A DNA stretch of 64,000 nucleotides from Benincasa hispida (GCF_009727055.1 NC_052357.1:21342966-21406965), one strand, 5' to 3'. Positions 48,252-61,083 are shown, counted from the first letter of the stretch. Translations and numbers: made by a program. Notes: generated by a model not told the origin, from the letters alone.

Positions 48252-49490
48252 GCATTTAATATAAATCATATTTATATTAATTCCTCTATTCAAATAATAA
48301 TATATCAAATACATTAAATCAATTATATCATATATAATTGAATCAATTTAATTATATCACATATAAGCAAATTCCCTCTTGTTAATTTGAACACTTCAAA
48401 CTAACCTAAAAACTGATTCTTAACATGAATCCATTGAGCTACCAAAAGGACCTTATGGACCTGTAGCTTGAAACTCCAATGGTACGTGAATAACTGACTA
48501 AACTCTTTAATCACGATATCCACCATCCGTTAACTGTCGAATACTCCACTAAAGACCGACAACTGCACTCTTCGCACTACAGATATATTTCTATGTCCAT
48601 TGGATATAACCAATCAACAATACGATGACCCTTCACAAATCGGTCGTAAGTACAGCTAGGCCAATTACCGTTTTGCCCTGTAGTTACATCTAATTCCTTA
48701 AGTACTACTGATTCCTCTAATGAACAATTGATCATAATCCTACTATGACTAAACCCTTTTCAAGCCAAGAGAAGGTGTGGCGCCACATTGTTCAAGCCCC
48801 AGAATCAGCCCTTAAGGGAGCAATTTATTTACTTGCCCTACTTCGAGGAAGGAGTGAATTTCGTCTTGTGTAGCTGAGTTCCCAGCTCCCTAATGAGACA
48901 AATCCTCAAAGTGGTAGGTTTGAGTCGGCGATCTGGCCACTCGCACCCATGCAAATCAAAGGACCATCTTTATAGGCAGGAGTTCATAACCTACTCAGGA
49001 TTTTTAAAATCATGTTACCTATGGTCATCTTAGTGAAATGAAAGTCTCAATTATGAATGTCGTTATATAACGAGACCAAACATTTCATGGTCCGGTCTTA
49101 TACAAACTCCTTTGTATAGGATACCCCCGCTCGCATGTCTCTACATGAATAATCAGGATCAGATCATTTGTAGCACTTTACAACATTTGTAACACACACA
49201 AAGCAGGTCGTATCCGTAGTGTCACAAGGATAAGATATCCCTCCGTTATCCATATACTATAAACCATTTAGGTTATCACTTAAAGCACGATCTACTTATA
49301 TGTCTCCATATACATGCTTAAGTTACAATGATAATCATGGATCTTAGTTTATTGGTTTGTGGTTAATGCAACTAAAATATCTCATATTTCATAGACTGAA
49401 GTGAATAAAATATCTCATATTATAAATCACAAAACATTTGTTCATACAAGTGTTTACAAACTACAGGACCTTACGAGATTTAGGGCATCA
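48252..49490 (-). mobile_element. Copia-family LTR J, right part
   Basis: Continuation of J to ..cgagatttagggcatca. The last dozen bases of the family terminus (accccaaca) are missing, so J is truncated where Mutator-like coding sequence resumes. The frame at 48055-48255 overlaps the K/J boundary and is spurious. Confidence 0.75.
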
Positions 49491-51480
49491 TTTACCTCGG
49501 TATACCCTGGTGGCTTTTTCCATTCGAAAACATGACCAAATGGTTTTATTGACTCCATGTATGCTAGTACTAGACAATCAACACTATAAAATCTGTTGCA
49601 TAGAATAAACAGATTGATCTTGCGCTCTCTAACTTCTACAATAGCATGGAAATACTGAATCTCCAAACATTGAAATTGTATGCAACTACATTTCAAGTGT
49701 TAAGACTAACGATACCATCTAATCTACCGTCCTTGACATGGAATCTATAACAATTAGCTAGGCCAATTGGCAATACGGAATCTCCAAACACTGAAATTGT
49801 ATGTAACTACATTAGTATCGTCTAGCTTTGTCTCACTCTAAACCCATTATTTCCTCTATATTCTTTGAATGTGTCGATGTACTATTAGACCACATTGTTC
49901 ACTGCTCATGAAACCAACCTTAAAGTCTTATGTATTTTAGCAACGAAGTTATCAGCAACTCTCTTGCTTCTTTGGTAATAGCATTGAAGCACTCGACACT
50001 ATTGATGGTCATGTTATCATATCAGTTCCCAGATAGGTAACACCATGCCCATCGCTAAATATCAGCATCCTCCAAATATCTAGAAAGGGAATTGTTGTTG
50101 TAGTTCACTATTTGGACCCAATGGTGTTGAACTCAGATTCTCGATATGCTTTGCAAGTATCGTGAAACAATTGTCTAACGGACTCGTCCTTGAAGTATTT
50201 CTCCACGTTCCTTTTCTAATGGAAGGTATAAATTCCATGGTAAGAATTGAGGAATACAACATCAACGACATTAGCTATACTCTGTCTATGGTCTGAGTCG
50301 AATACGAGGTTAACGCATTCTTTAATTGTTGTTTTAAAGTTCGTCATGAGCCACTTCAAGGCTCGGTCATTCTCACTATCAACAATTGCATATGTCAATA
50401 GGCACAGTTGGTTATTATCGTTCATTGCAACACCAACTAGCATTGTTCTCTTGTATTTATCCTTTAAATAAGTATCATTTACAATGATCACGGGTCGACA
50501 ACTCTTAAAACCTCTTAAACTCGCACCTAGTGCCATGAACATGTATTGGAAATATTTTGATTCATCAAGCTCGATCTCAAATACAGTTCTAAGATTTTCT
50601 ATCTTCAAAGCTTCACCATATGCATGTAAAAGAGCATATGATTTCTCTGGCGTCCACCTTGCAAGAGTAAAAGCAGTTTCTCTTGCACGTCATGCCTTGT
50701 CATAACTAATATTGATTTGATTGATGTCACATATCCTCAATAATATGGTATGGTTTGCCCCAGACCAACGTCGAACTTGTTCTTGATTAAATGACCGATA
50801 ACAAATGTGCTAGCTTGCCTATGATCATGATTCAATACTTCAATCGAGTATGTGTGATTGGACGTGCATTTTGTGATCTTGAAAATATCACATCCGTCCA
50901 TTTTAATTGCTCGAATGGTCCACTTACAAGTTGGGTGTAAACACTGAACACTATACAGTTTTTTTTTTTTTTTTTTTAACCCGCAGCTCAAAGTTGTTCT
51001 TAATGGCCAACATTGCTAACATCATCTTCACATCATTCTTGTTGAAGAAAATTTGACCTACTTTAATGATATCCACTAACCCTATGGACGATTGTGGTTG
51101 CATGGTTAAGTCTTTCGTTCTGGCATTATTACTGGATGGTACATTTCACGGATTTTGGCGAGGTACACTCCTAACAAAATAGCCAAAATCATTTGACAGA
51201 ATCCGAGTTGGTTGTTTATTTATTCACAACAGAAGGACCATTCCCTAAAACAACTTGGGTTGGTTGTTCTTCATTCCTAGCTTCGTCCTCTTCTATCATC
51301 ATATTCTTATTTACACATGTCTCAACCTCTTCTATTGTCACATTCAGATGCAATACGTTTACTATATTAACATCGATGTTGTCGTTTCTCAATGATGTTG
51401 TCGTTTTCCAGTGAGACACCCAATGGACAAACATCATGCTTATTAACATCCGCTCCACACATGGGTTCGTCTTCTCTCTC
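49491..51480 (-). pseudogene. Mutator-like (MULE) transposase, degenerate
   Basis: Minus-strand translation in order: an acidic N-terminal part at 51458-51216 (IEEVETCVNKNM); a MuDR-type N-terminal zinc region at 50991-50737 (VQCLHPTCKWTIRAIK, then HTYSIEVLNHDHRQAS); the MULE catalytic domain at 50608-50216 (FMALGASLRGFKSCRPVIIV, NDTYLKDKYKRTMLVGVA, SENDRALKWLM, then FDSDHRQSIANVV and YHGIYTFH); and a SWIM-type zinc finger at 49696-49454 (CSCIQFQCLEIQYFHAI, then FYSVDCLVLAYMESIKP). The usual SWIM C..C..H order is kept in part. Frameshifts and a poly-K tract (T run at 50959-50978) break the frame. LTR J cuts its 3' side. Terminal inverted repeats were not located. Confidence 0.85.
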
Positions 51481-52929
51481 TAGATAATCAAATTTACCTC
51501 GTGATGAATTTCTTCAATTTCCTCGAGACTTACCGCAACAAAACACATAATATCCCATATTCAACACACAAAACAATAACATTTCATTTTTTTCCTTCCC
51601 TTCCCAAAACCTTCAGCCGTACGTTCTCTCACCCTGACTCAGCCTCTTCATTTTCCCACCCACCGCCGCCGTCGTCTTCCCCTCCGGCGCCCTGACCTCG
51701 CTCGGCCCCTTCTTTATGCTTCTTCACTTTGACGACCTCCAAGTAAGGTGGGTCAAGGGTAGAATTCCAATTCACTGAGGAATCGTCAAATGGAAGAGGT
51801 ATATGCTTTTTGTGGTACTTTCTAACACGTGGCAGGTTATGGTTGGCTAAGACTTTGAACTGGGTCCGTTACTTTTTTTTTTTTTTTAACCTTAAAAAAC
51901 ATGTTGTAATTTTTACTCTAAATGAGTGGTTTGGTAGCCCATCTAAAAGTTGTTCAAGTTAGTTAAATAAATATGTATTTGATAGAACATTTGAATTTTG
52001 TTTTGAAAATTATTTTCTAATTATGTGATTTTAATTATGTCAATTTTGAAAATAATATTTTTATATTTCTATTGAAACCCGATTTTAAATTTTAAATTTT
52101 AAATTTTAAAATGCATTATATATTTTTAATTAAAATGTTTAGAAATATAGAATTCATTTTCAGTTAAAAAAAGAAAATTGTATAGGGCAGCAAACGAATT
52201 AGTATATTTGTAATTTTAGCAACAGGTTTTTAGATTTACAAATATATATAAGAAAATAATAATAATCCTCCAACGTCATTTTCACTTCTATATGTTTTTT
52301 CATAATATCTCATCTTTCAGTATTTTTTCTCTCATGTGTATATTTTCACTTTTTCAATCTTCCTTTGTCTGACTCAATCATCATTTTTTCTTTCTTGTTT
52401 TTGTGTATTACAATTTTTCCATTTTCTTCCTATTTTTCTTCCATTTTTGTTTGGTTTTCTTTTTATTTAGGGGATTTTTGTGTTTTCTTTTAGTTAAAAA
52501 GTTTGTTTTCTTAACAATTTGGTGTGCTTTCTTTGATTTAGTTTTTAAACCATCGATATATTTTCTGATTTTAATTTTTATCTTAATAGTGTTTCAAGTA
52601 TCATATATAAAATTTAGAGTACATCAATCAATAGTAGTTCACGAATATACGAAAATTATTTTACATTAGTTGTACTTTATTTATTTATTTATTTGTGTAA
52701 TTATTGTGTTTTTTGTTTGCAGCAATTTGAGTTACCACTGATTTATTGTTTATATTCCCTGTGTTTTGTAGTTATGATAAGTTTCCAATAATTGCTTTTT
52801 AGAATGGTCAATGAGATGGTGGACAACGTCGATTTAATTTACAAAGATGAAGTTCATGGCATATTAGAAGTTCATCAATAATAACCTATTGGATCTTTTA
52901 GTATATAACACTAAATTAAAATTGTATAT
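51481..52929. other. Intergenic; GC-rich patch then AT-rich DNA
   Basis: A C/T-rich patch with proline-like codons (about 51590-51715) may be the upstream end of the MULE or a remnant of its terminal region. The rest is T- and A-rich. The frames at 51501 and 52403 show no domain. Confidence 0.4.
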
Positions 52930-53660
52930 TACATCAGCAATCTAACCAATATCAATGAGTAAACTTATTAAATTTTTTAGTTGAATAGTTAGTGTATCAG
53001 ATATCAATCAGCAAACCTATTAAAATTTTCTAGTAATCATTAGTGTTGTCATATATCAATCAACAAGCATATTAAATCTCTAGCTAGTCCATCAATATAC
53101 TATTAGATATCATGAACAATATATTGAATATCAAATAATTTAAGACATTAGTATATCCGACAACAATTAGTCAATACCAGAAGTAAGACATGAGTGTATA
53201 AACAGTATATCTACCACCTTTCAATATTTCAAGTGCATCTTAGCAGTATGTCTAATAATAAACATTCAATCAGTAACTTATATTATAAGTGCATCAATGA
53301 TATATCAAATGTAAAACATGAATGTATCAGACGTTATTCATTAAACACTTAAAGTAAGATATGAGTGTATCAACAATATATCTAACATCAATCAACATTT
53401 TAATATTATTCGCAGTATGTCTAACATCCATCAACATTCAATCAGTAATTTATTTTGAAATAAGTATGTGTATTTCATTTTATATATATGGTATTCCAAG
53501 TGTATCGACAATAAATCAAATATAGGAAATGAGTATATCAGACATCAATCAGTAAATACTTGAAGTAAGATATAAATGTATCGACAATATATCTAACATC
53601 AATCAACATTTCAAGTGTATCACGTAATATATCTAATAGCTATCAATGTTAAATCAACAA
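52930..53660. repeat. Degenerate AT-rich tandem array (GTATCAACAATATATCTAACATCAA)
   Basis: Words such as 'gtatcaacaatatatctaac', 'atcaatcaacatttcaag' and 'taagatatgagtgtatc' recur in order at least four times with a period of very roughly 110-120 bases. No coding sequence is seen. Confidence 0.6.
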
Positions 53661-53858
53661 TCACACATTTTAACCATGGAAAATTTTTGAACCTTTGATT
53701 ATTTTGGTATTGTAGGGATAAAACCCTAATGCAGCAGAATAATTAAGACCTAACTCGAAATTAATTGAGAGATTGAAATACCAATACACTGACAAAATTA
53801 TAGAATATAATAAGGGAGATCTAGAATCTCAACATACTGTAAAATTAGGTTAAACATA

Positions 53859-54436
53859 TGTCACACCCCCTCCCAGATTATCCTCTTAATCAAGAAGAGA
53901 ATGTGATTACAGTAGTTACCATTGCTTTTATGGCACTTACTACCCATCTAAACTTCCTTAACCTGCTTTAACAACCCTGGATACAAGATATTACTATATA
54001 CAACTCTTAACATGGCTTAATAAAATAACATGTATAACCAAGGTTCAACACACACACTGCATACAAAACATAATTATAGATACCAAAACCTAGTGGGTCC
54101 CAAAACTCCTTACAAGTCCCTAAACATGAACAATACATACGTACAAACATTTCTAAGATAAACACCTAAACTTCACTTATGTCTTTAAGCTTTAACTTGA
54201 GTCCTTGAGTGATAGAGCAGTAGGACAGCTAACTTCTAGGTAGATGATCACTACCTGAGGGAAAAGAAAACATTTGAAAAGAATGAGCTACTAGCCTAAT
54301 GAGTGACCATTTAAAACATATGTACTGAAAACTACCAAGCAAACTCATACTTAAAACTTTTAAACATATAACTGCTGGAACACATTAAATAACATAATCT
54401 TTAGTTGAGAGAGAACCCTTTTGCTCAATCCCTCAA
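53859..54436 (-). mobile_element. Gypsy-type LTR L (F family), left part
   Basis: Starts (plus strand) TGTCACACCCCCTCCCAG and aligns with 33058 onward, including 'cttgagt.cttgagtg.cagagcagtag' and 'gagctactagcctaatgagtgac'. It is interrupted by LTR M and resumes near 56237. The flanking target duplication was not resolved. Confidence 0.65.
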
Positions 54437-56236
54437 TGTCAAACCTTAGCTGGTGCGGAGTAATCTTTGTAAGAGTTAAACAACATGCAGTGGAAGTATC
54501 AAAGATTCATAAGCATTCTAATTCACTAATTTTGGCAAAAACTAAAGCATGCTCTTCATAAAAAATGAGTTTTCAGAACATAATGAACTTTCCAAGAAAA
54601 CGTCTGTTCAGCTGCTGTCTTCACTTGATATCAACGTGAACCACCTCAAAGCCTTCCCTACAATGCTCTTAGAGCTTTAGGCAAAGTTGTGGGACTCAAG
54701 AATAGCTTGAAGGTGTGAAGAAACAAGGAAAGCTCACAATAGCAAATTGAAGAAGACAATTTCTTCTTTACCGATATTTTTCTCTCAAATTCTGTATTCT
54801 CATTCTTTTTTTTTTTTTCTCCAACAACTCCAATCTTCTTTATATATTTAGATGAACATGCAAAGTGACGGAGTGCATGGCTTGTAGCTCATGCTTGGAG
54901 AATCAAAGTAGAGAAGATAATGCATTTTGTGTGAGCATAAAGATGATGGTAATGGAGAATACCCATTTTCCATTTTGTGCAAACATGAAAACGAATTTCC
55001 ATTTTCTTTTAACACACAAAATGACTTTTACATCATTTTTAATTCAAAAATTGATTTTCTTAAATTAATTTCATAAATTAATTTAATATCAAATATTAAA
55101 TAAATTTTGCACAATAATCATCTTCATATATTTAAATCATATTTAAATATTTATTCTCTTGTTCCGTTTAATTTGAACGTTTCAAATTAATTTCTCAAGT
55201 TACCCTAAAGCTTACCCATTTACGAGCTAGTAAGGGGACCTCATGGACCTACAGATCATGGGCTCCAACGATCCAAGATTAATCGGCTAAACTCATTAGA
55301 CCGATTTAACCCCCATTCGTTAACTAATGGGTGATTCCACTAAAGTCCATAGTTGAACTCCTTTCACTGTAGATATATTATATCCACTCGATATAACCAT
55401 GATTAGTAAATTAACCCTTCACAGGTTGCTCGTAATAACAGCTGGGTCGAATCTCTGTTTTACCCCCGTAATTACCTCTTGTTCCTTAAATTCCACTGAT
55501 CCCCTAATGAACAATTAATTTGTAATCTAATCAACAAATCAAATCCCTCTTAGGCCAATGAGAGGGTGAGGCCTATTGTTCAAGACCCAGAATCAGCATT
55601 TGAAGGGAACAACCTCTTTACTAACCCTAATCGGGTAGGAGTGAATTCCCTCTTGCACCTTATGTTCCCAACTATTCATCCAGTCTTATCCCCAAAATGG
55701 TAAGCTTATTGAGCATAGGCAATTGGTCTACTCTCACCATTTGCAGATCAAAGGATAATCCCAAACAAACAGGAGTTCATAGTTAGTTTAGGATTAAGGT
55801 TAAGTTACCTAGGTCATCGCTTTGAAATAGTCAATCTTAAACAGTAAACAATGTTATAAAGTAAGAGTGACAGGTTTCGTGGTTCGATCTTGCACAAGAC
55901 ACCCTCACTTCTCATGTCTCGACATGCACGAATTAGGATCACTTCGTATGTAGCACTTTACAACACTTTGTAACAACTACAGAGTAGGCCGCATCCAATA
56001 GTATTACCAGAATAAGATACCCAATCTTATTCATATACTATAGATCATTTTGACTATTTACTCGAACCTGATCCACTTGTATGTCTCCACATAAAGTTCA
56101 AGTATTCATATAATAGTCAAGGGAATTAAGTTTATTGGATTTCTAAAAAACAATATATTCAACAACAACTTTATTGAAGTCTCATAATAAGTTCTAATGT
56201 TTACAAACCACGAGTTTTAGGACATAAAACCCAACA
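54437..56236 (-). mobile_element. Copia-family LTR M (inserted in L)
   Basis: Diverged minus-strand member of the A/B/E family. The reversed landmarks 'gttaactaatgggtga', 'tagatatattatatccactcgatataacc', 'cactctcaccat'-type text and the terminus ..aaaacccaaca at 56236 are in order. Outer flanks share CTCAA, a weak hint of the target duplication. The left edge is approximate. It has a T run at 54807-54819 and no coding sequence. Confidence 0.65.
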
Positions 56237-57010
56237 ATCTCAACACAACCAACGTCAACTCTACCTACGTACACGTGGTAATAACTAAGTACCGTCATAC
56301 CTTAGGTACTAGGGCCCAGATAACTTCTCAAAGTCCTTCAGTATCGAGTCCATCATAATCATCATAAAACTCATTCTTTGAAATAAAGCATACTTGCATA
56401 AGTAACTTAAATTGTATGCTTAAAACATCTTCATCATATATCATGAAAATTACTAACATATTCATAAACATAAAGAGTAGAAGTACTTAAATCATGCTTT
56501 CATAAACACCTTTAAACTAAGCATGCGTTGAAACTCTTTGGAAGCTAGTTTGCTTGGAAAACTATCTTAATCGTACTTAGAAATGAAAGCAAGTATGAAA
56601 CTAGTCTTTTAATAAAATATGCGTTTACTAAAGCATTTGGAAGCACTTAGTCTTGTCACTCGGGGTGTCGTTCTTATGGTTGGTAAGCCTTCCCTATTGG
56701 CGTGTGTCCTGTAAAAATGATAAACACTTTTGGTTAATACTAATAGTTTCCTAATGAGCCTAACACATAAGAACAAGCTTAGCATTTAACTGTGAGTATC
56801 AATCTTTCCCTCAATGCATGGCATAATTAAGAAATACCTTAGGTCAAATGGTTAGGCGATGTAGCAACAAGCGCTCACCCCTTGCGCTAAACCTCACTCA
56901 CATGCATATGCGTTGCGCGCCTTGCCTATGCGCCAATGCTTCCTTCACCAACGCAACACAACCTCGCCTTTTCACACACACCTTGCACTCATAACGCAAC
57001 TTTGACATTA
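56237..57010 (-). mobile_element. Gypsy-type LTR L, right part
   Basis: 'ctacgtacacgtggtaataactaagtaccgtc..accttaggtact' aligns with F at 34060-34100, and the sequence continues straight across the point where F carries foldback element G. The far end, near 57010, is a guess. It contains a CG-rich stretch (gcgcaccc-type words) at 56870-57000. Confidence 0.55.
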
Positions 57011-57690
57011 GAACACATTTTTTAGTTTATCGTGATGAAATTGAAAATTTTGAGTGGAATTGATACAATTGGAAAAATTATTTAAAAAAAAACATTTATT
57101 CGTTGGATTATTAAGATTGTAAAAGTATTATTGAATTGATTTTTGTAAATGATGAAAAAATATATTGGATTTTTGGTAATAAAAAACTCTATTTAATTAA
57201 GTACACCTCTCATCTTAGAATATTCCAATCAAAACTCTACTCGATACTCTGTTTCATGTTATGTGTTATCAAATTTATAATATATCTTTTCTTTTGTGAG
57301 ACAAAACTAAAGTTGACTTCTTAATTAATGTTTTTAGTTTTAATTATTCAATAATCATGATTAAATAAAACTAAAAGTAAACAATTAATCAATCAGTAAT
57401 CTTCTTCAAATCTTGTTTAAGATCTAGATTCCTCCATTACATAGAAAAAGAAAAGTATAGACATATCATATACTATTTCATTTTTTAAAAAAGGTATATT
57501 TTCTAACTTTAAAGTGAAAAGGAACAATTTTATTGGTTATGTTATAGTGCACTTTTTTCTTCCATTATTGGGAAAAAACCCCGTCCCAAAAGTGGCAAGA
57601 TAATGGGAATAAGAATCCAAAAGGTTAGATATTATGTGGTTGACAATATTTATATAAATGTCATAGATGTTATATGAATTAACTTTGTAT
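57011..57690. other. Intergenic AT-rich DNA
   Basis: No gene or repeat was recognised. The frame at 57136-57324 has no domain. Confidence 0.4.
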
Positions 57691-57799
57691 TGGTAGTATT
57701 CTAATAAAGGGATGTTTCTCGAAAACGCAGATTTGGCAAAATTGTTTTCTTATCGAGATTTTTCTTCTAACATTATTTGCCGATCTCTTTCCTTTTTCA

Positions 57800-58480
57800 G
57801 TGTGCGACTGTTCTGGAAGTTAAGGTTGCTCTTCCTTGTTTCTGTTGGGCATATTTAAAGGACAATTAGTCCTCTGGTTATGATCGATTGTTTTGTCTTT
57901 ATTAGAGCAACATCATGTTATAGTTTTGTAATTGTATTGTTCATGTTTGTAAGAAGAAGAGAGTTGCATCACTTGGAGATATACTGCGATCTACTTACTA
58001 CTTGTGTATCGTGATTCATCTGAGAAAGGGTTTCTCAAAGTTTAGTGGGAGCCTAAGTCGTTCGAGCAAAGGGGACTTTATTCTTAGAAGGAAAGATATG
58101 ATCCAAAGTGAGAATGAGTCTCACAACTTGAAGGAAGCTCGAGTCTTGCAGAGAAAGAGTCTCTATCTTAGGAGGAGCTTAAGACATTCTTCATTGACAC
58201 TACTACTTAGGGGGAGCTAAGTTTCCATGAGAGGGAGTCTTAAACCTAAGGGGAGCCTAGGTGTACGGTTGAGTGATAAAGATGTCTGGGAGTCACTGTA
58301 ATTGTGTTATCATTACAAATAAGTACTACGTTGTAATTGCTTGTTATTGATAAGTTATCTTTCCTAGGTATACTGTCCTCCAAACGTAGGTAGTTTACAC
58401 GGAACTAGGTTACCAGTCTCCTGTATTTATTTTTCTCTTAATTATTTCTAGTAATTGTTGTGTGGAATGTTGTAACAGTG
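57800..58480. repeat. Repeat unit 1: LTR-like sequence with about 42-bp tandem repeats
   Basis: About six imperfect units of the type 'aaagagtctcacacttaaggggagcctaagt..' lie at 58020-58260. They are followed by 'aagtactacgttgtaattgcttg', 'atctttcctagg' and 'aaacgtaggtagtttacacggaactaggttac'. The same order recurs at 59780-60230. The tail resembles the R/U5 end of plant copia LTRs, so both copies are probably LTR remnants. Ends are approximate. The frame at 58002-58220 reads through the repeats. Confidence 0.65.
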
Positions 58481-58608
58481 TAGCTATCATAGTTATCACA
58501 TAGTAAACAACTTCTTTCTTATTTTCAGAAAATCATATGGAAGAGAAGATAATATATATGAACATTAAACATTAAACAAATAATTGAGGTTCATTTGATA
58601 ATAACTTA

Positions 58609-58912
58609 GACCCCGTTTGATAACCATTTGATTTTAAATTTTTAGTTTTTAAAAATTAAGCCCATAAACACCTCTTCCACCTACAAATTTCTTGCGTTGT
58701 TACTTTGTTATTTACTTTTTACCAATATTTTCTAAAAAATCAAGCCAAATTTTGGAAATTAACAAAAAGTAGTTTTAGAAAACGTGTCTTATTTTTTGAA
58801 TTTGACTAAGAGTTCATACTTAAAAAAGATAGAAACCATGACAAGAATTTGAGAGGAAATAGATTTGATTTTTAATAACTAAACGAAAAATAAACGATTA
58901 TCTAACGGAGCT
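58609..58912. mobile_element. MITE, about 304 bp
   Basis: Inverted ends gaccccgtttgataaccattt and aaacgattatctaacggagct (partial match) bound an AT-rich non-coding element with the inner 'aaaaattaagcccataaacacctcttccacc' block. A clear target duplication was not found. Confidence 0.6.
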
Positions 58913-58989
58913 TTGGCTTCTTAAAAAAAAAAATTGTGCTTATTTTCTCGCATTTTCTTAGTCAAGATTTTCATATTTTTTGGGTAAAT

Positions 58990-59150
58990 ATTTGAAATTT
59001 TAGCCAAATTTAAAAAAACAAAAAGTAGTTTTTGAAAACTGGTTTTCTAATTTTTAAAATTTAACTTTGATTTTTTAAACCTAATAGATGGAAGAGGTGT
59101 TTACAAAATTAATTTTTTAAAAAAAACTAAATAATTAACCAATGAAATTA
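58990..59150. mobile_element. Partial MITE copy, opposite orientation
   Basis: 'aaaaagtagtttttgaaaactg' and 'gatggaagaggtgtttacaaaattaatttttt' are the reversed blocks of the MITE at 58609. Only part of the element is present. Confidence 0.5.
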
Positions 59151-59779
59151 ATCAATATTATTCTTTGTGTTTTGTTGAGTTGTGAATGGGAGAGGAGGAA
59201 GGATTCATTCAATAATTTATAAAGTAATACAGAGCTCCAAAAAAAAGAAAAAAAAAAAAAAAAAAAAAAGGATGAAAATGGCATGTGAAAAGCCAAATAG
59301 TTAAAGACCAAAAAAATTCCAACTCAAGTGGGCATTTTGGAATTTTGGAATTTTGGAATACCCTTATCCTAAAAGAAAGCTACCAACCACTAAAGGCACA
59401 TGGGATATAATGATCCAAAATGCTCAAGTGTTGGTGCCAAAGTCATGGCATTAATTGCTTTATATTCTCCTATTTCTTCCACCCTCTCCCCCAACTTCTT
59501 TTCTTTTTCTCTAACAAACACTTCCCTTCTACTCAAAGAAATCCATTCCATTCTAATCACATCCTACTCAAACACCTATATGATAGTACTAATTTGAGAA
59601 ACTACTTTTTAAAGAAGTGGATTCATGTCATTGTTTGAGTAAAAAGAAAATTTGTAAGCTTCAATACTTCATCTTTTTGACAATGATCGATGGGAGAAAA
59701 TATATATATATCGTATGCAACTTGCATGCAATAATTACGAGAGTTGTGGGTAGAAAAAAATCATTCAATATTCTAAAGT

Positions 59780-60240
59780 AAGATTATATTGATCTTAGGG
59801 AGAACATAAGACTTTAACACTTGACAAAGATTCTCTATCTTAGGAAAAACCTATTTCATTATTACTTGAAAAGGATTTCTCTAATTTAAGGGAAGCCTAA
59901 CTTATTCAAGTGAAGATGCATTCACAAAAAGGTAGAAAGATTACATTTGAGAAAGAGTCTCACACTTACGGGGAGCCTAGATGATTCTTTACTAATGTAC
60001 TCATACTTAAGGGAGCCTAAGTTTCATTGAAAGGGAGTCTCACACTCAAGGGGAGTTTAAATGATCATTTACTGATTCGAACGTTTTGTGTGTCATTGTA
60101 TTTGTCGTAAATTTATATATAAGTACAACATTGTAACTGCTTGACTTCATATTAGTAAAAGTATCTTTCCACGGACACATCACCCTCCAATGTAGGTGGT
60201 ATTACACTGAATTACATTATCGAACTCTATGTTCTGTTTT
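59780..60240. repeat. Repeat unit 2: LTR-like sequence with about 42-bp tandem repeats
   Basis: About seven imperfect units ('aaagagtctcacacttacggggagcctagat' and variants) at 59790-60070. They are followed by 'aagtacaacattgtaactgcttg', 'atctttccacgg' and 'aatgtaggtggtattacactgaattac', in the same order as at 57800-58480. Confidence 0.65.
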
Positions 60241-60949
60241 AGTTTTTTACTTTTATGTATTTGTCTATGATATTTTTAAAAAAACTGTAATATCGTGTGT
60301 AACCTTTATTTCATTCTATTTAACTCTCTTTTCACTATTTATATGTTGAAGTTTTGTCGGGTTGCATTTTATATCATTTGCATCATTTCCTAATTTATAG
60401 CTTAGATTATTATACATGTAAACATTTAAAAGGAACTAAATGCATAAGTCAACTTTCTAGTAAATAGTTGACAATTGATATGTATCTTAGAGTTTCAAAT
60501 CCCCATACTTTATATTTTATTTATATTTGTTGTACTAAAAAATTTATACTTCGATAAAAAGATGAATTGAAATGACTAAACATATAGATTAAAACAAAAA
60601 GCCTATTCCAAGACATGTTGAGAATATGAATCATTTCCTCTCTCGAAGTCGTAGGTTTAGATCTCCATACTATGGTTATTCTAGGAACAACTTTCGTTTA
60701 TATAGTTAATGAAAAAAAATCATTCAATATTATTAAATAAACTTGAGACATCTCAAAACCAATGTAAAACATAGTAGTTTATGATTACATTAGATTTTTC
60801 CTTCCTTCCAATATATTGCTATTTCAGTTAAGATATCTAAACTCCCAAGAAAATATTCAAAGAAATTAAAATAAAGAATCATTAATACGTCTTAATTTGT
60901 AAATGCATAATCAGTCTACAAGTAATTTTTTCGATTTAACTACGCCTTA
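60241..60949. other. Intergenic AT-rich DNA
   Basis: No gene was recognised. It lies downstream (3') of the extensin-like gene and probably includes its terminator region. Confidence 0.4.
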
Positions 60950-60972
60950 CTTCTTCTTCTTCTTCTTCTTCT
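60950..60972. repeat. (CTT)n microsatellite
   Basis: About eight CTT units, roughly 110 bases beyond the stop codon of the extensin-like gene and possibly within its 3' untranslated region. Confidence 0.85.
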
Positions 60973-61083
60973 GATCTCCCCTTCTTCCTCTTTCACCTTT
61001 CTTCAATGGCAGAAAAATTGCAGAGGAACAAGAAATCAAACCCATTTCTCAATCCTCTGTCAACAATGGAGAATTCATTTTTT

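Noticed and set aside
46182..51480. An intact retroelement or transposase gene in this block
   Set aside because: All coding pieces are broken by frameshifts, stops or insertions; no uninterrupted polyprotein or transposase is present.
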